A stretch of DNA of 64,000 bases from Pseudomonas sp. (GTDB taxonomy: Bacteria > Pseudomonadota > Gammaproteobacteria > Pseudomonadales > Pseudomonadaceae): assembly GCF_030683065.1 (NCBI RefSeq), contig NZ_JAUXMX010000012.1, forward strand, positions 1-64,000, given 5' to 3'. The notes under the pieces were generated by a model. That model searched no databases, was not told the origin of the DNA, and worked only from the letters and a program-made list of their open reading frames with translations. Position 1 is the first letter of the stretch; each line of letters opens with the position of its first letter. Position numbers and translations under genes: made by a program. Of the stretch, positions 53,351 to 63,339 are shown piece after piece.

Positions 53351-53830
53351 TCACTCGCGGAAGTTGTCGAATTGCAGCGGCATACCGAAGTCCTTGGCGC
53401 GCAGTGCAGCAATCGCTTCCTGCAGGTCGTCGCGTTTCTTGCCGGTAATGCGCACCTGCTCGCCCTGAATCGCAGCCTGCACCTTGAGCTTACTGTCCTT
53501 GATGTGGGCAACGATCTTCTTCGCCAGCTCCTTGTCGATGCCTTCACGCAGGGTCATTTCCTGCTTGACGCTCTTACCCGAGGGATAGGCATCTTTGAAC
53601 TCTAGGCATTGCACATCGATCTTGCGCTTTACCAGGCAGAGCTTGAGAATCTCGACCATCTGCTCCAGCTGAAAATCTGCATCGGCGGTCAGGTTGACGG
53701 TCAGGTCTTTGATTTCGAAGCTACCTTTGCCGCGCAGGTCATAACGACGCTCAAGTTCTTTGATGGCGTTGTCGACAGCATTGGTGACTTCGTGTTTGTC
53801 CAGTTCGGACACCACGTCGAACGAGGGCAT
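53351..53830 (-). CDS. yajQ: YajQ-family cyclic di-GMP / nucleotide-binding protein
   Basis: A 159-residue protein with two ferredoxin-like domains. It begins [20 protein letters not shown], the standard YajQ start (53830). [20 protein letters not shown] and [33 protein letters not shown] are diagnostic. The XC_3703 member binds cyclic di-GMP and affects transcription and virulence; others bind RNA or tRNA. Its position between mscS and the GGDEF regulator fits P. aeruginosa. Confidence 0.95.
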   Translation of the reverse strand: MPSFDVVSELDKHEVTNAVDNAIKELERRYDLRGKGSFEIKDLTVNLTADADFQLEQMVEILKLCLVKRKIDVQCLEFKDAYPSGKSVKQEMTLREGIDKELAKKIVAHIKDSKLKVQAAIQGEQVRITGKKRDDLQEAIAALRAKDFGMPLQFDNFRE

Positions 53831-54035
53831 AGGTTTCCTCCAGATAGACGGCGCGGCCCAGATCACAGACGGGACACGCGTGGCTTGTTGACGGTTGAAA
53901 AACCCGGCCATTATATAGTCATAGGCGCTTGTCTGACTTAACCCTGTACTGCTGCGTGACATCGAGCAGGCTCCTAGCGACACACACTGCCCGGCAATGT
54001 ACCGGGCCCATGCGACTTTTCCCGCGAGCTTGCCC

Positions 54036-55001
54036 ATGCCCAACCCCCATCTCAGTATCCTGGTGGTGGACGACGCCAAATTCTCCAGCGCCATGATCGG
54101 CCGCGCCCTGGGCCAGGTCGGTTACCAGGATGTACGCTTTGCCAATAGCGCCGCAGAAGCCATCAGGCAGCTCGAACTGCGCCCGGCCAGCGTGCTGTTG
54201 GCAGACTGGTTAATGCCGCAAATGGATGGCCTGGAACTGACTGGCCGCGTTCGTCAACTGGATGAAATGACCGATCACTACACCTACGTCATGCTGCTGA
54301 CCGGCAAAGAAGGTGAAAACGTATTGAGTGAAGCCTTTGATCGAGGTGTCGACGACTTCATCAATAAGGCGCAGATGAACGAGCAACTGGTGCCCCGGGT
54401 CTACGCTGCCGACCGCCTGTGTAACACCCTGCAGCGCCTGCTCCAGGAAAATCGCCTGCTGACGGAAAACATCGCCAGCCTGGAACAGCGCAATCTGGTC
54501 GATACACTCACCGGCCTGGGCAATGCCCGCTACCTGCGACAGAAGCTGCTCGACAGCATGCGCCAGGTCGAGTCGCGCGGCGGTGCGCTGTGCTACCTGC
54601 TGATCGGCCTGCAAGAGGCCAGCGAACTGCGCCAGCGTCACGGCAACGATTTCTACAACGAACTGCTCCACGGCGTCGCCCGCCGCCTGCAGCAACTGGT
54701 GCGCCCGCTTGACGTGCTGGTGCGCCTGGACGACAACCACTTCGCCCTGATCACGCTGCTCGAAGGTCTGCAAGAGTGTTCGCCGAACAGCTTCAAACGC
54801 CTGCATGAAGGGCTCAATCTCAAAGCGTTCAAGACCAGCGAAGGTTTCATCAGCCTCAAGGCCGGCATCTGCCTGGTTGGCCTCGATGCCCAAGCCTTGC
54901 CCATCAGCCCGGAGAGCCTGATCGCCCATGCGAGCACGCTGCTGCCGGAGTCTTACGCCAGTGCCCGGGTAGCAGGCATGCGCCTGCCGCCTGCGCGCTA
55001 G
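54036..55001 (+). CDS. Response regulator with degenerate GGDEF domain
   Basis: A 321-residue two-domain regulator. The receiver has the acidic pair VVDDAKFSS, phospho-acceptor Asp at about residue 57 ([12 protein letters not shown]) and Lys at INKAQ. A linker leads to a GGDEF-like domain ([14 protein letters not shown] onwards), but the catalytic motif reads DDNHF ([10 protein letters not shown]) and cannot be a working diguanylate cyclase by family rules. P. aeruginosa has a matching inactive protein at the same place. It lies just before panE, so an output through protein contact is more likely than synthesis of cyclic di-GMP. Confidence 0.9.
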   Translation: MPNPHLSILVVDDAKFSSAMIGRALGQVGYQDVRFANSAAEAIRQLELRPASVLLADWLMPQMDGLELTGRVRQLDEMTDHYTYVMLLTGKEGENVLSEAFDRGVDDFINKAQMNEQLVPRVYAADRLCNTLQRLLQENRLLTENIASLEQRNLVDTLTGLGNARYLRQKLLDSMRQVESRGGALCYLLIGLQEASELRQRHGNDFYNELLHGVARRLQQLVRPLDVLVRLDDNHFALITLLEGLQECSPNSFKRLHEGLNLKAFKTSEGFISLKAGICLVGLDAQALPISPESLIAHASTLLPESYASARVAGMRLPPAR

Positions 55002-55943
<942 letters not shown>

Positions 55944-55992
55944 GCCGCGCGTTACCCTGCCTGAACTTACCGTCACTGCGACTCATCAGCCC

Positions 55993-58011
55993 ATGCCATT
56001 GCGTCAACGCCTCGAAAACCTTCCAGTCGGCCGCAAACTGCTCGCCGCACTGCTGGTATTGCTGGCCGCTGTATTACTGATGGCCAACCTGGCATTCATC
56101 AGCGCGGCCTACTGGATTTCCCAGCAGAGCGTCGCACCGCAAGCCTTGCATACACTCGGTCGCTTAATCGCCAGCCCCTCACTTGGCCAGGAAGCGCTGA
56201 GCTCGGCGAGCGCCGCCCAAGCCCTGCTGCAACGCCTGGATGACTACTCGCCCCTGCGCGCCGCGGTGATTTATGACAGCAATGGCGTGAGCCTGGCGCA
56301 ACTGCATCGCGGGGAAAAACTTCAGTTGCCACTGCGTGTAGAGCAGCTGGACAGCTGGCGCCATAACGAATTTCGCACCAACCTGCTGGTTGAACTGCCA
56401 CAAACTGATGCACGCCCCGGCTACTTGCTGCTGGTCGCGTCCAGCGAATTACCTAGCGCCTTCTATACCGGCACGCTGACCGCCAGCCTGGCGATTCTTG
56501 CGTTCAGCGTGCTGCTCTGGCTGCTGGTGGCAAGGCAGATCCGCCGCCTGGTGACCAAACCGATTCGCCGGCTCGAAGAGCTGTCGCGCCAGGTCACCCG
56601 CGAGGAGAACTATGCCCTGCGGGCCAAGCGCGGCAATCGGGACGAGATCGGCAGCCTGGCCGATGCGTTCAATACCATGCTGGTGCGCATCGAAGCGCGC
56701 GAACAGCAACTCGAGCGCGCCCGCGACGATGCCCAGGCCGCATTCGATCAGGCACATCGCCTGGCTGAAGAAACGCGCCACTCCAACCGCAAGCTGGAGC
56801 TGGAGGTGCAGGTACGCAGCAAGATCGAGAAAAAGCTCACCGGCTTCCAGAACTACCTCAACAGCATAATCGACTCCATGCCCTCGGCCTTGATCGCCCT
56901 CGACGAGCAACTCTATGTCACCCAGTGGAATCAGGAGGCCAGCGCCCTCTCCGGCACGGGCCTGACGGAGGCCCTGAACCAGCCGGTGCAGCTCGCCTTT
57001 CCACCGCTGAAGCCCTTTTTGCCGATGCTCAAATGTACCGTCGAGCAACACAAGGTGGCGAAGATCGAGCGCGTGACCTGGAGCAAAGACGAAGAAGTTC
57101 ATCACTACGCCATGACTTTCTATCCCCTGATGGGCAGCGCGGGCCGAGGTGTGGTGATCCGCATCGACGACATCACCCAGCGCCTGAATATGGAAGAAAT
57201 GATGGTGCAGTCAGAGAAGATGCTCTCGGTAGGCGGCCTGGCTGCAGGCATGGCCCACGAGATCAACAACCCGCTTGGGGCGATTCTGCATAACGTGCAG
57301 AACATTCGCCGACGTCTGTCGCCAGCGCTGGAGAAAAACCGCGCGCAGGCCGAACGTATCGGCATAAGCCTGGAGAACGTTGACCACTACCTGCAGGCGC
57401 GGGAAATCCCGCGCCTGCTTGATGACATCCAGCAGGCCGGCACGCGTGCGGCAAAAATTGTCAGCCACATGCTCAGCTTCAGTCGCCGCAGTAACCGCCA
57501 ACTGGCACCCTGCCAGTTGCCCGCGGTAATCGATCAAGCCCTGGAAATTGCGGGCAACGACTTCGATCTAACCGAAAGCTTCGACTTCAAAAGCCTGCTG
57601 GTCCGCCGCGAATTCGACCCGGCGCTCAGCCCGGTGCCCGGTACCGCCAACGAACTGGAACAGGTGTTGCTCAACCTGCTGAAAAACGCCGCCCAGGCGA
57701 TTCACCAGCGCGCAGACGGCAGCACGCCCGGACAGATCACCCTGCGCACCCGGCTGGCACCGCCCTGGGCGGAAATCCAAGTGGAAGATAACGGCGTCGG
57801 CATGCCCGAAGTGGTGCGCAAACGCATCTTCGAGCCGTTTTTTACCACCAAGGAAGTTGGCCAAGGCACCGGACTGGGCCTGTCAGTTTCCTACTTCATC
57901 ATCACCAACAACCATAAAGGACAGATGGAAGTGCAGTCCAAAACAGGTCAGGGCACCTGCTTTACCCTGCGCCTGCCACTGACTGTAGCCATCCCTCACA
58001 CAGGTCATTGA
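55993..58011 (+). CDS. Membrane sensor histidine kinase
   Basis: A 672-residue kinase. Two membrane helices (about 16-38 and 157-176) enclose a periplasmic domain of about 120 residues, then a HAMP segment and coiled coil ([20 protein letters not shown]), then a PAS-like domain ([19 protein letters not shown]). The H-box is [16 protein letters not shown], the N-box [11 protein letters not shown], and G-boxes DNGVGMPE and [13 protein letters not shown]. No partner regulator is adjacent; the nearest is the degenerate GGDEF protein in the same operon. The start [13 protein letters not shown] at 55993 is chosen over longer frames. Confidence 0.9.
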   Translation: MPLRQRLENLPVGRKLLAALLVLLAAVLLMANLAFISAAYWISQQSVAPQALHTLGRLIASPSLGQEALSSASAAQALLQRLDDYSPLRAAVIYDSNGVSLAQLHRGEKLQLPLRVEQLDSWRHNEFRTNLLVELPQTDARPGYLLLVASSELPSAFYTGTLTASLAILAFSVLLWLLVARQIRRLVTKPIRRLEELSRQVTREENYALRAKRGNRDEIGSLADAFNTMLVRIEAREQQLERARDDAQAAFDQAHRLAEETRHSNRKLELEVQVRSKIEKKLTGFQNYLNSIIDSMPSALIALDEQLYVTQWNQEASALSGTGLTEALNQPVQLAFPPLKPFLPMLKCTVEQHKVAKIERVTWSKDEEVHHYAMTFYPLMGSAGRGVVIRIDDITQRLNMEEMMVQSEKMLSVGGLAAGMAHEINNPLGAILHNVQNIRRRLSPALEKNRAQAERIGISLENVDHYLQAREIPRLLDDIQQAGTRAAKIVSHMLSFSRRSNRQLAPCQLPAVIDQALEIAGNDFDLTESFDFKSLLVRREFDPALSPVPGTANELEQVLLNLLKNAAQAIHQRADGSTPGQITLRTRLAPPWAEIQVEDNGVGMPEVVRKRIFEPFFTTKEVGQGTGLGLSVSYFIITNNHKGQMEVQSKTGQGTCFTLRLPLTVAIPHTGH

Positions 58012-58013
58012 AC

Positions 58014-58595
58014 ATGGGTTATCGACTGTCGAAGATTTACACGCGCACCGGTGATACCGGTGAAACCGGCTTGGCCGACGGCCGCCGGGTAGCCAAGGAC
58101 CACCCGCGAGTGGAAGCCATGGGCGAAGTGGACACACTCAACAGTCAGCTTGGCCTGCTGCTGGCCGAACTGGCCGAGCAGCAAGCCATGCGGCCAGGAC
58201 TGGGTGAAATAATCGAGGTGCTTACGCCCTGCCAGCACCGCCTGTTTGACCTCGGTGGCGAACTCGCCATGCCCGAGTACCAGGCGCTGCAACAACCCGA
58301 GATCGAACGGCTGGAGGTCGTCATAGACCGCTGGAACGAGGAGCTTGGCCCACTGCAGAACTTCATCCTGCCGGGCGGCTCCCACCTGATCGCCCAGGCC
58401 CACGTCTGCCGCAGCCTGGCACGTAGCGCCGAGCGCCGCTGCCAGCACCTTAATGCGGTAGAACCCATACGTGGCGTCGGCCTGGCCTACGTCAACCGCC
58501 TTTCCGACCTGCTGTTCGTCGCCGCCCGCCTGATCGCCAAGCGCCAGGGTATCGATGAAGTGCTCTGGCAGGCGGCGCCGAAACAGCCAGCCTAA
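58014..58595 (+). CDS. PduO-type cob(I)alamin adenosyltransferase
   Basis: A 193-residue enzyme that makes adenosylcobalamin from cob(I)alamin and ATP. It has the PduO opening RLSKIYTRTGDTGETGLADG, where TRTGDxGxT is the ATP-binding signature, and the family end motif RSAERRCQHL and AYVNRLSDLLFVAARL. The ATG at 58014 is two bases after the kinase stop, so it is the last gene of the operon with panE and the sensor kinase. No cobalamin genes are nearby. Confidence 0.93.
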   Translation: MGYRLSKIYTRTGDTGETGLADGRRVAKDHPRVEAMGEVDTLNSQLGLLLAELAEQQAMRPGLGEIIEVLTPCQHRLFDLGGELAMPEYQALQQPEIERLEVVIDRWNEELGPLQNFILPGGSHLIAQAHVCRSLARSAERRCQHLNAVEPIRGVGLAYVNRLSDLLFVAARLIAKRQGIDEVLWQAAPKQPA

Positions 58596-58618
58596 CCCGC
58601 AGCCCGAATAAACCTTGG

Positions 58619-58677
58619 CGCAATCCGGGAGGGATTTACCTGGCGCTGGACCTCCCCGGATTGCATCCGGGCTACAC
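58619..58677. repeat. REP-like palindrome
   Basis: GCAATCCGGGAGG (58619-58632 with one base less) pairs with CCTCCCCGGATTGC (58651-58664), followed by ATCCGGGCTAC, the wording of gammaproteobacterial intergenic palindromes. It lies between convergent genes. Confidence 0.65.
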
Positions 58678-58719
58678 GGTTGCGTTGGTTGGCGCTGAGC
58701 TCAACGAGGCACCACGAGA

Positions 58720-59613
58720 TCAGGTCAGACTGAGCCGGCTCTCGAAACGGCGCGGCTCGCCCGTCAGCGGATCGATGAAGGCCAAGCCCTGGGCCAACAG
58801 CTTGAGCGGCCGACTGTAGTCGTCGGGCGCGTCAGGACCTTCGCTGAGCTCGGGGTAGAAAGGATCGTTGACGATGGGCGCGCCCAGGGCGGCCATATGC
58901 ACCCGCAACTGATGCTTTTTCCCGGTCACCGGGTAAAGCCCATAAAGCCAGTGCTCGCCCAGTTGCTGCGCCACTTCGACGCGCGTCTCGGTATTGGCCA
59001 TGCCGGCGACTTCCTGCATCCGGAAAAATGGCTCACCAGCGGCCAACCGCGTGGCCCGCCGCAGGGGGAAATCCAGACTAGGTAACGCCGGCGCCAGGGC
59101 TTCGTAGCGCTTGTCCATCTGCCGCTCACGGAACAACGCCTGATACAGGCCACGGCTCTGCCGGTTGCAGGAAAATAACACCAGCCCAGCGGTATGTCGG
59201 TCGATACGGTGCAGCGGTACCAGGTCGGCATTGCCCAGCCGCTTGGCCAGGCGCGCCTGCAGTGTCTGCTCAACATACTCACCGGCCGGCATCACTGGCA
59301 GAAAGTGCGGTTTGTCAGCCACCAGCAGGTGCTCATCGACATACAGCACCGTCTCGAGGAAGGGGATCGGCGTCTCCGCCACCACCTCGCGAAAGTAATG
59401 CACCCGCAAGCCGACCCGATAAACATGCGCCGGGCCGATCGGCGCGCCTTCTGCATCCAGCACCCGCTCGCGCGCCATACGCTGCAGCCATATGTCGCGG
59501 CTGATCGCCGGGAAATGCGCACACAGGCAATCGAGCACCGTCGGCCAGTCGCCCTGGGGCAGATGCAGGGTGCTGGGGCGCATATTGGAAGGGGAACGGG
59601 CAGACACGGACAT
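58720..59613 (-). CDS. RluA-family RNA pseudouridine synthase
   Basis: A 297-residue synthase. The active-site motif is VPLHRIDRHTAGLVLFS, the HRxD form with Asp as catalytic residue. FSCNRQSRGLYQALFRERQMDKRYEALAP-like text continues (given here in part) and the KKHQLRVHMAALGAPIVNDPFY motif follows. The N-terminus holds an S4-like or PseudoU RluB region. The start at 59613 is chosen; another ATG at 59583 is possible. It acts on tRNA or rRNA, but the exact target cannot be read from the sequence. Confidence 0.88.
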   Translation of the reverse strand: MSVSARSPSNMRPSTLHLPQGDWPTVLDCLCAHFPAISRDIWLQRMARERVLDAEGAPIGPAHVYRVGLRVHYFREVVAETPIPFLETVLYVDEHLLVADKPHFLPVMPAGEYVEQTLQARLAKRLGNADLVPLHRIDRHTAGLVLFSCNRQSRGLYQALFRERQMDKRYEALAPALPSLDFPLRRATRLAAGEPFFRMQEVAGMANTETRVEVAQQLGEHWLYGLYPVTGKKHQLRVHMAALGAPIVNDPFYPELSEGPDAPDDYSRPLKLLAQGLAFIDPLTGEPRRFESRLSLT

Positions 59614-59745
59614 GAGCAGCTCAGCGGACGATGATGAAGGTAACCAACGCCCATTAGGCCGCAGCCGCGCGCCTGACGTCAAAGGCCACTGACGCGCCAC
59701 CAGGATCACTCGTCGGCAAACGACCATCGCGCGGCCGCGCAGCTG

Positions 59746-60429
59746 TCAACTGTAGGCATCAAGCAAGATTTGCCAGTCAGCCATCGGCATGCCGCCACGG
59801 TGGCGAAACAGCTGTGCCATGTCGTGCCGCGCAGCCGCGCGACTGAACAACCGACGACGGCTTTTCTCCAGGTCGAGCAGCGCCACGTCGACCCCAGCGC
59901 ACGCGCCTGCAGCGTGGGATTTGATAAAGATATGTTTGGGATACAGACAGCCATGCTGCCAGCCGGCCCGGTGCAAACAACTGAGCGTCGCAGCCAGCTG
60001 CTGCAACATGCAACGATTGAGTTGGCTGCCGAAGCGCTGTGGCGCTTGGCTGGCGTACCACTGATCCAGGCTGACAAAACCCTCCAGAGCCTCGGTCACC
60101 AAGAGCGCACGCCACTGGCCAGCCTGTTGGCGCGCCGCACCATACACCACCTTTGGCACGCGAAGACCGAGCCGTTGCAACGCCTGTATTGCGTGCAGCT
60201 CACGCAATACCGTGGGCCTGCCCAAGGGGTGCAGCCAGGAGCGATGCAGATGCCCGGTCTGGCGTTTGAGGTACAACCACTGCCCTGCTTTGCTCTGCAG
60301 ACGCTGCACACCGCTTTCGCCGCCACGCCGCTGATTGGGCGCCTCGACCCATTCACCCTGGGTCTGCCACCAGCGTTCAAAGGTGCCGGGCACCTGTTCA
60401 GTCGGCGCCAACGCAATCAGACTGCTCAT
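59746..60429 (-). CDS. inaA2: Second InaA-type lipopolysaccharide kinase-like protein
   Basis: A 227-residue paralogue of the protein at 43760-44446, sharing GGESGVQRL, HPLGRPTVLREL, HRAGWQHGCLYPKHIFI and LLDLEKSRRR. The HxD position is again Cys. It starts at 60429, one base after the methyltransferase stop, and so belongs to the operon controlled by the candidate ColR box at 61194. The symbol is a working label. Confidence 0.85.
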   Translation of the reverse strand: MSSLIALAPTEQVPGTFERWWQTQGEWVEAPNQRRGGESGVQRLQSKAGQWLYLKRQTGHLHRSWLHPLGRPTVLRELHAIQALQRLGLRVPKVVYGAARQQAGQWRALLVTEALEGFVSLDQWYASQAPQRFGSQLNRCMLQQLAATLSCLHRAGWQHGCLYPKHIFIKSHAAGACAGVDVALLDLEKSRRRLFSRAAARHDMAQLFRHRGGMPMADWQILLDAYS

Positions 60430-60430
60430 C

Positions 60431-61120
60431 TCAATTGCCCTTGCGCAGGACGTAGACCCGCCACATGGCATACCCCGGGAGGAAATCCTGATGGCCGAGG
60501 ATGTTGAAGCCGACCTGTTTGAACTCAGCCTCAATGGTCGATCTGGCGATGACGAAACGGTTCTGATTGTCACCAGCCCGCCCCTCGGCGGCACGCCGCG
60601 CTTCAAGGCGCCGACGCTTCCAGGCCTTGTAGTTGCCATCGACCCACAGCGAAACAATCAGGCTATCGCGGGTTACCCGGTGCAGCTCGCGCAGCATGGC
60701 CAGGCGATGCTCGGGCTCGGCGATGTGATGCAGCAGGCGCATGCAAAAAATACTGTCGACCGCGTTATCGCCCAGTTCGATGGCGAAGGCCGAGGTCTGA
60801 AAGGCCTTGACCCTTGCCACGACATCTTGCGGTTGCCCAGCCATGGCAATCGCCAGCATGTCCGCCGAATTGTCAGCGGCGAGGATCACACGGTTTGGCT
60901 GCTCGGCCAGCAGCGGCCAGAATCGCCCCGCGCCACACGGCAGATCGAGCAGCAGGTTCGGCTCGCCCGCCAACTTCAGGGCATGCCGAGCCAGTTGCTC
61001 GTCACGCCAATGCGATAACCGGCGCGCAAGGCCATCCTGATGCTTTTGCAGGTACTGACGGGCGTGCTCGCGGTCGTACTTGTGCGAGAAATCCAATTCG
61101 ATCGGTTTGGCGCTAGACAT
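60431..61120 (-). CDS. SAM-dependent methyltransferase in the ColR operon
   Basis: A 229-residue class I methyltransferase. The SAM-binding motif LLLDLPCGAGRFWPLLAEQ is followed by AADNSADMLAIA and CMRLLHHIAEPEHRLAML. The start MSSAKPIELDFSHKYD at 61120 is chosen from several in-frame methionines. It lies one base before inaA2 and about 115 bp from colS. In P. putida a comparable pair is part of the ColR regulon. The acceptor is unknown, with envelope lipid or LPS as guesses. Confidence 0.87.
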   Translation of the reverse strand: MSSAKPIELDFSHKYDREHARQYLQKHQDGLARRLSHWRDEQLARHALKLAGEPNLLLDLPCGAGRFWPLLAEQPNRVILAADNSADMLAIAMAGQPQDVVARVKAFQTSAFAIELGDNAVDSIFCMRLLHHIAEPEHRLAMLRELHRVTRDSLIVSLWVDGNYKAWKRRRLEARRAAEGRAGDNQNRFVIARSTIEAEFKQVGFNILGHQDFLPGYAMWRVYVLRKGN

Positions 61121-61193
61121 GACAACCTGCTCCATTGAGGAATCCATGGCTGCCAAATTAACCAGTGGAGCATCAAGCCCCCGTCAAAAAGAT

Positions 61194-61209
61194 GTGAAAA
61201 AAACGTGAA
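61194..61209 (-). promoter_or_regulatory. Candidate ColR binding site
   Basis: On the minus strand TTCACGTTTTTTTCAC, 74 bases upstream of the methyltransferase start. The published ColR box is Y-Y-N-A-S-N-N-Y-TTTTCAC; this copy fits with one extra T. A nearby ATCTTTTTGAC may be a second partial site. Confidence 0.5.
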
Positions 61210-61236
61210 TACGCAGTACGCCACGTAGCGGCGCTA

Positions 61237-62505
61237 TCAGCCGCGCAAGCTGACCTCGAACACACTGCCCTGCGGCGGCAGATCGCGCACCTGCACCGCC
61301 CAGTCCTGGTGCGCGCAGATGCGCTTGACCAGGGACAAACCGAGCCCCAGTCCTTCGCCACGCGCCTGGGCGCCACGCACGAAGGGCTGGAACATCTGTT
61401 CCTGCTGATCCAGGGGAATACCCACGCCACTGTCTTCCACGCGAAAGCTGCCGTTTTCCAGGATCAGCCGCACAGCGCCCTGTTCGGTGTAGTGCAAGGC
61501 ATTGCGCAACAGATTGGAGATCACCGTGCGCAGGAATGTCTGGTTGTACTGCGCCGCGTCCCTGCCCTGCTCGATTAACTGGAACTGCAGACCTTTCTCG
61601 CGCATCAAGGGTGCCCAACGACTGCCCTGCTCCTCGGCGATGGCGGCCAGGGTCGCACTGCCACCCTGGCTCGACTCCTCGGGCCTGGCCCGCGCAAGGA
61701 TCAGAAAGGTTTGCACCAAGTCACGCATTTCCTCGCTAGCACGAGCGATGCGCTGTACCTGTTCACGCTGACGCACATCCAGCGTTGAAACCTCTGCAAG
61801 CAACTCGCAAGAGCTGGCAATAATCATCAACGGGGTGCGCAGTTCATGGCTGACGTCGCTGGTAAACAGCCGCTCACGCTCCAGGGAATGACGTAACTGA
61901 CCGAGCGTGCTGTCGAAAGCCGCCGCCAGATGACCAACCTCATCGTCTGGGTACTCCGGGGCCAGAGCCGGCGCCAGGGCATGCAACTGATCGCGATGAC
62001 GCACTTGGTTAGCCAGGCGGATCACCGGTGCCATTACTCGTCGCGCCAACAGCCAGCCGAGTCCCCAGGCCGCCAGCACACTGAGCAGAAAGCCGGCCAG
62101 CACCACATTGAACAGCACCTGTTCGCGCGCCTCGAACTCATGCTGCTCCTGCACCAGCATAACGCTCTGCGCGTTGTCACTGCGCTTCAATACATAGAAC
62201 GCCTGATCGCCCTCGACCACCTCGGAAAACCCATTCTGCGCCTTGGCGAACTGCTGCGGCACCGGGTAATCAGGCAGATGTGAAGCAAAAAAACGCGTAC
62301 TGGAGTCAAGCCTGGGGCGCTCGCCACGGCGTAGATCCTCATTGACGACAATGCTCAGTTCACGATCAAGTTCCTGGGACACCAGGTGTTCTTCGACAAA
62401 ATGCACAATCGCCACGATGCTCAACGCGAACACCCCGCTGACGACCAGAGTCATCAGCACGAAGGCGATCACGATGCGCCTCAGCAACGGTTGTTTAGAC
62501 ACCAT
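61237..62505 (-). CDS. colS: Sensor histidine kinase ColS
   Basis: A 422-residue kinase. Two membrane helices (about 10-32 and 140-165) bracket a periplasmic domain of about 105 residues. That domain carries an ExxE motif (SEVVEGDQAFY), the type reported to bind iron and zinc in P. putida ColS. HAMP is followed by the H-box SDVSHELRTPLMII and ATPase motifs (NLLRNALHYTE, DSGVGIP, GLGLGLSLVKRI). The start at 62505 (MVSKQPLLRR) overlaps the colR stop by 11 bases. Pairing with ColR and neighbours supports the name. Confidence 0.9.
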   Translation of the reverse strand: MVSKQPLLRRIVIAFVLMTLVVSGVFALSIVAIVHFVEEHLVSQELDRELSIVVNEDLRRGERPRLDSSTRFFASHLPDYPVPQQFAKAQNGFSEVVEGDQAFYVLKRSDNAQSVMLVQEQHEFEAREQVLFNVVLAGFLLSVLAAWGLGWLLARRVMAPVIRLANQVRHRDQLHALAPALAPEYPDDEVGHLAAAFDSTLGQLRHSLERERLFTSDVSHELRTPLMIIASSCELLAEVSTLDVRQREQVQRIARASEEMRDLVQTFLILARARPEESSQGGSATLAAIAEEQGSRWAPLMREKGLQFQLIEQGRDAAQYNQTFLRTVISNLLRNALHYTEQGAVRLILENGSFRVEDSGVGIPLDQQEQMFQPFVRGAQARGEGLGLGLSLVKRICAHQDWAVQVRDLPPQGSVFEVSLRG

Positions 62506-63178
62506 CTGCGGACTCCGCCAGGCGATAACCAATACCGTGAACAGTGTGCAGCAGCGGCGTGGCGAAGGGCTTGTCGAGTACCTGGCGCAGCTGATGGACA
62601 TGGCTGCGCAGGCTGTCGCTGTCCGGACAATCATCGCCCCACAGCGCCTCTTCAAGTGCCTCGCGGCGCACCACCGCCGGGCTGCGTTGCATCAATACCG
62701 CCAGCAGTTTCAAGCCCAGCGGGTTGAGCTTCAGCAGCTGACCAACACGGCGGACCTGCAGGGTATCGAGGTCATAGACCAGCTCGCCGACATGCAGTTG
62801 ACGCGTACGACTGCCCTGGCTGCGGCGCAGGATAGCCTCGATGCGCGCCACCAGCTCGGACAGAGCGAACGGCTTGAGCAGGTAATCGTCGGCTCCGGCA
62901 TTCAGGCCCTGCAGACGATCGTCGAGGGCATCGCGCGCCGTCAGCATGATGATCGGCGTATCACGCCGGGCATCCTCGCGCAGGCGCTTGCACAACTGAT
63001 AACCGTCGATGCCCGGCAGCATGATATCCAGCACGATCAGGTCGTAATGCTCTGTGGCCGCCAGATGCAGCCCACTCAGGCCATCCTGAGCACAGTCGAC
63101 GCTGTAACCCTTCAGGGTCAGGTAATCGAGGATATTGGCCAGAATATCCCGGTTGTCTTCCACCACAAGAATGCGCAT
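62495..63178 (-). CDS. colR: Response regulator ColR (OmpR family)
   Basis: A 227-residue DNA-binding regulator. The receiver (RILVVEDNRDILANI) has phospho-acceptor Asp in LIVLDIMLPGIDG and Lys in LLKPFAL. The C-terminal winged helix has LKLNPLGLKLLAVLMQRSP and LRSHVHQLRQVLDKPF. It starts at 63178, gives the standard ColR N-terminus, and overlaps colS. Activated ColR is known to act on membrane-integrity and polymyxin- or metal-related genes, including the inaA-type operon here. Confidence 0.93.
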   Translation of the reverse strand: MRILVVEDNRDILANILDYLTLKGYSVDCAQDGLSGLHLAATEHYDLIVLDIMLPGIDGYQLCKRLREDARRDTPIIMLTARDALDDRLQGLNAGADDYLLKPFALSELVARIEAILRRSQGSRTRQLHVGELVYDLDTLQVRRVGQLLKLNPLGLKLLAVLMQRSPAVVRREALEEALWGDDCPDSDSLRSHVHQLRQVLDKPFATPLLHTVHGIGYRLAESADGV

Positions 63179-63339
63179 GTTCGTTCAATCCTCAAGCGTG
63201 CCAGCACGATTTGACATTTTTGCGCTACGTAGCCGCTCTCAGCAGGATCAGGTTGGTACTGTGGGCGTTCTGCTCTGCGACTTCGACGCCGCGCTGTCGC
63301 GCAGCAAACGAGGGTATTCAAGGACAACGAACGGACGGG

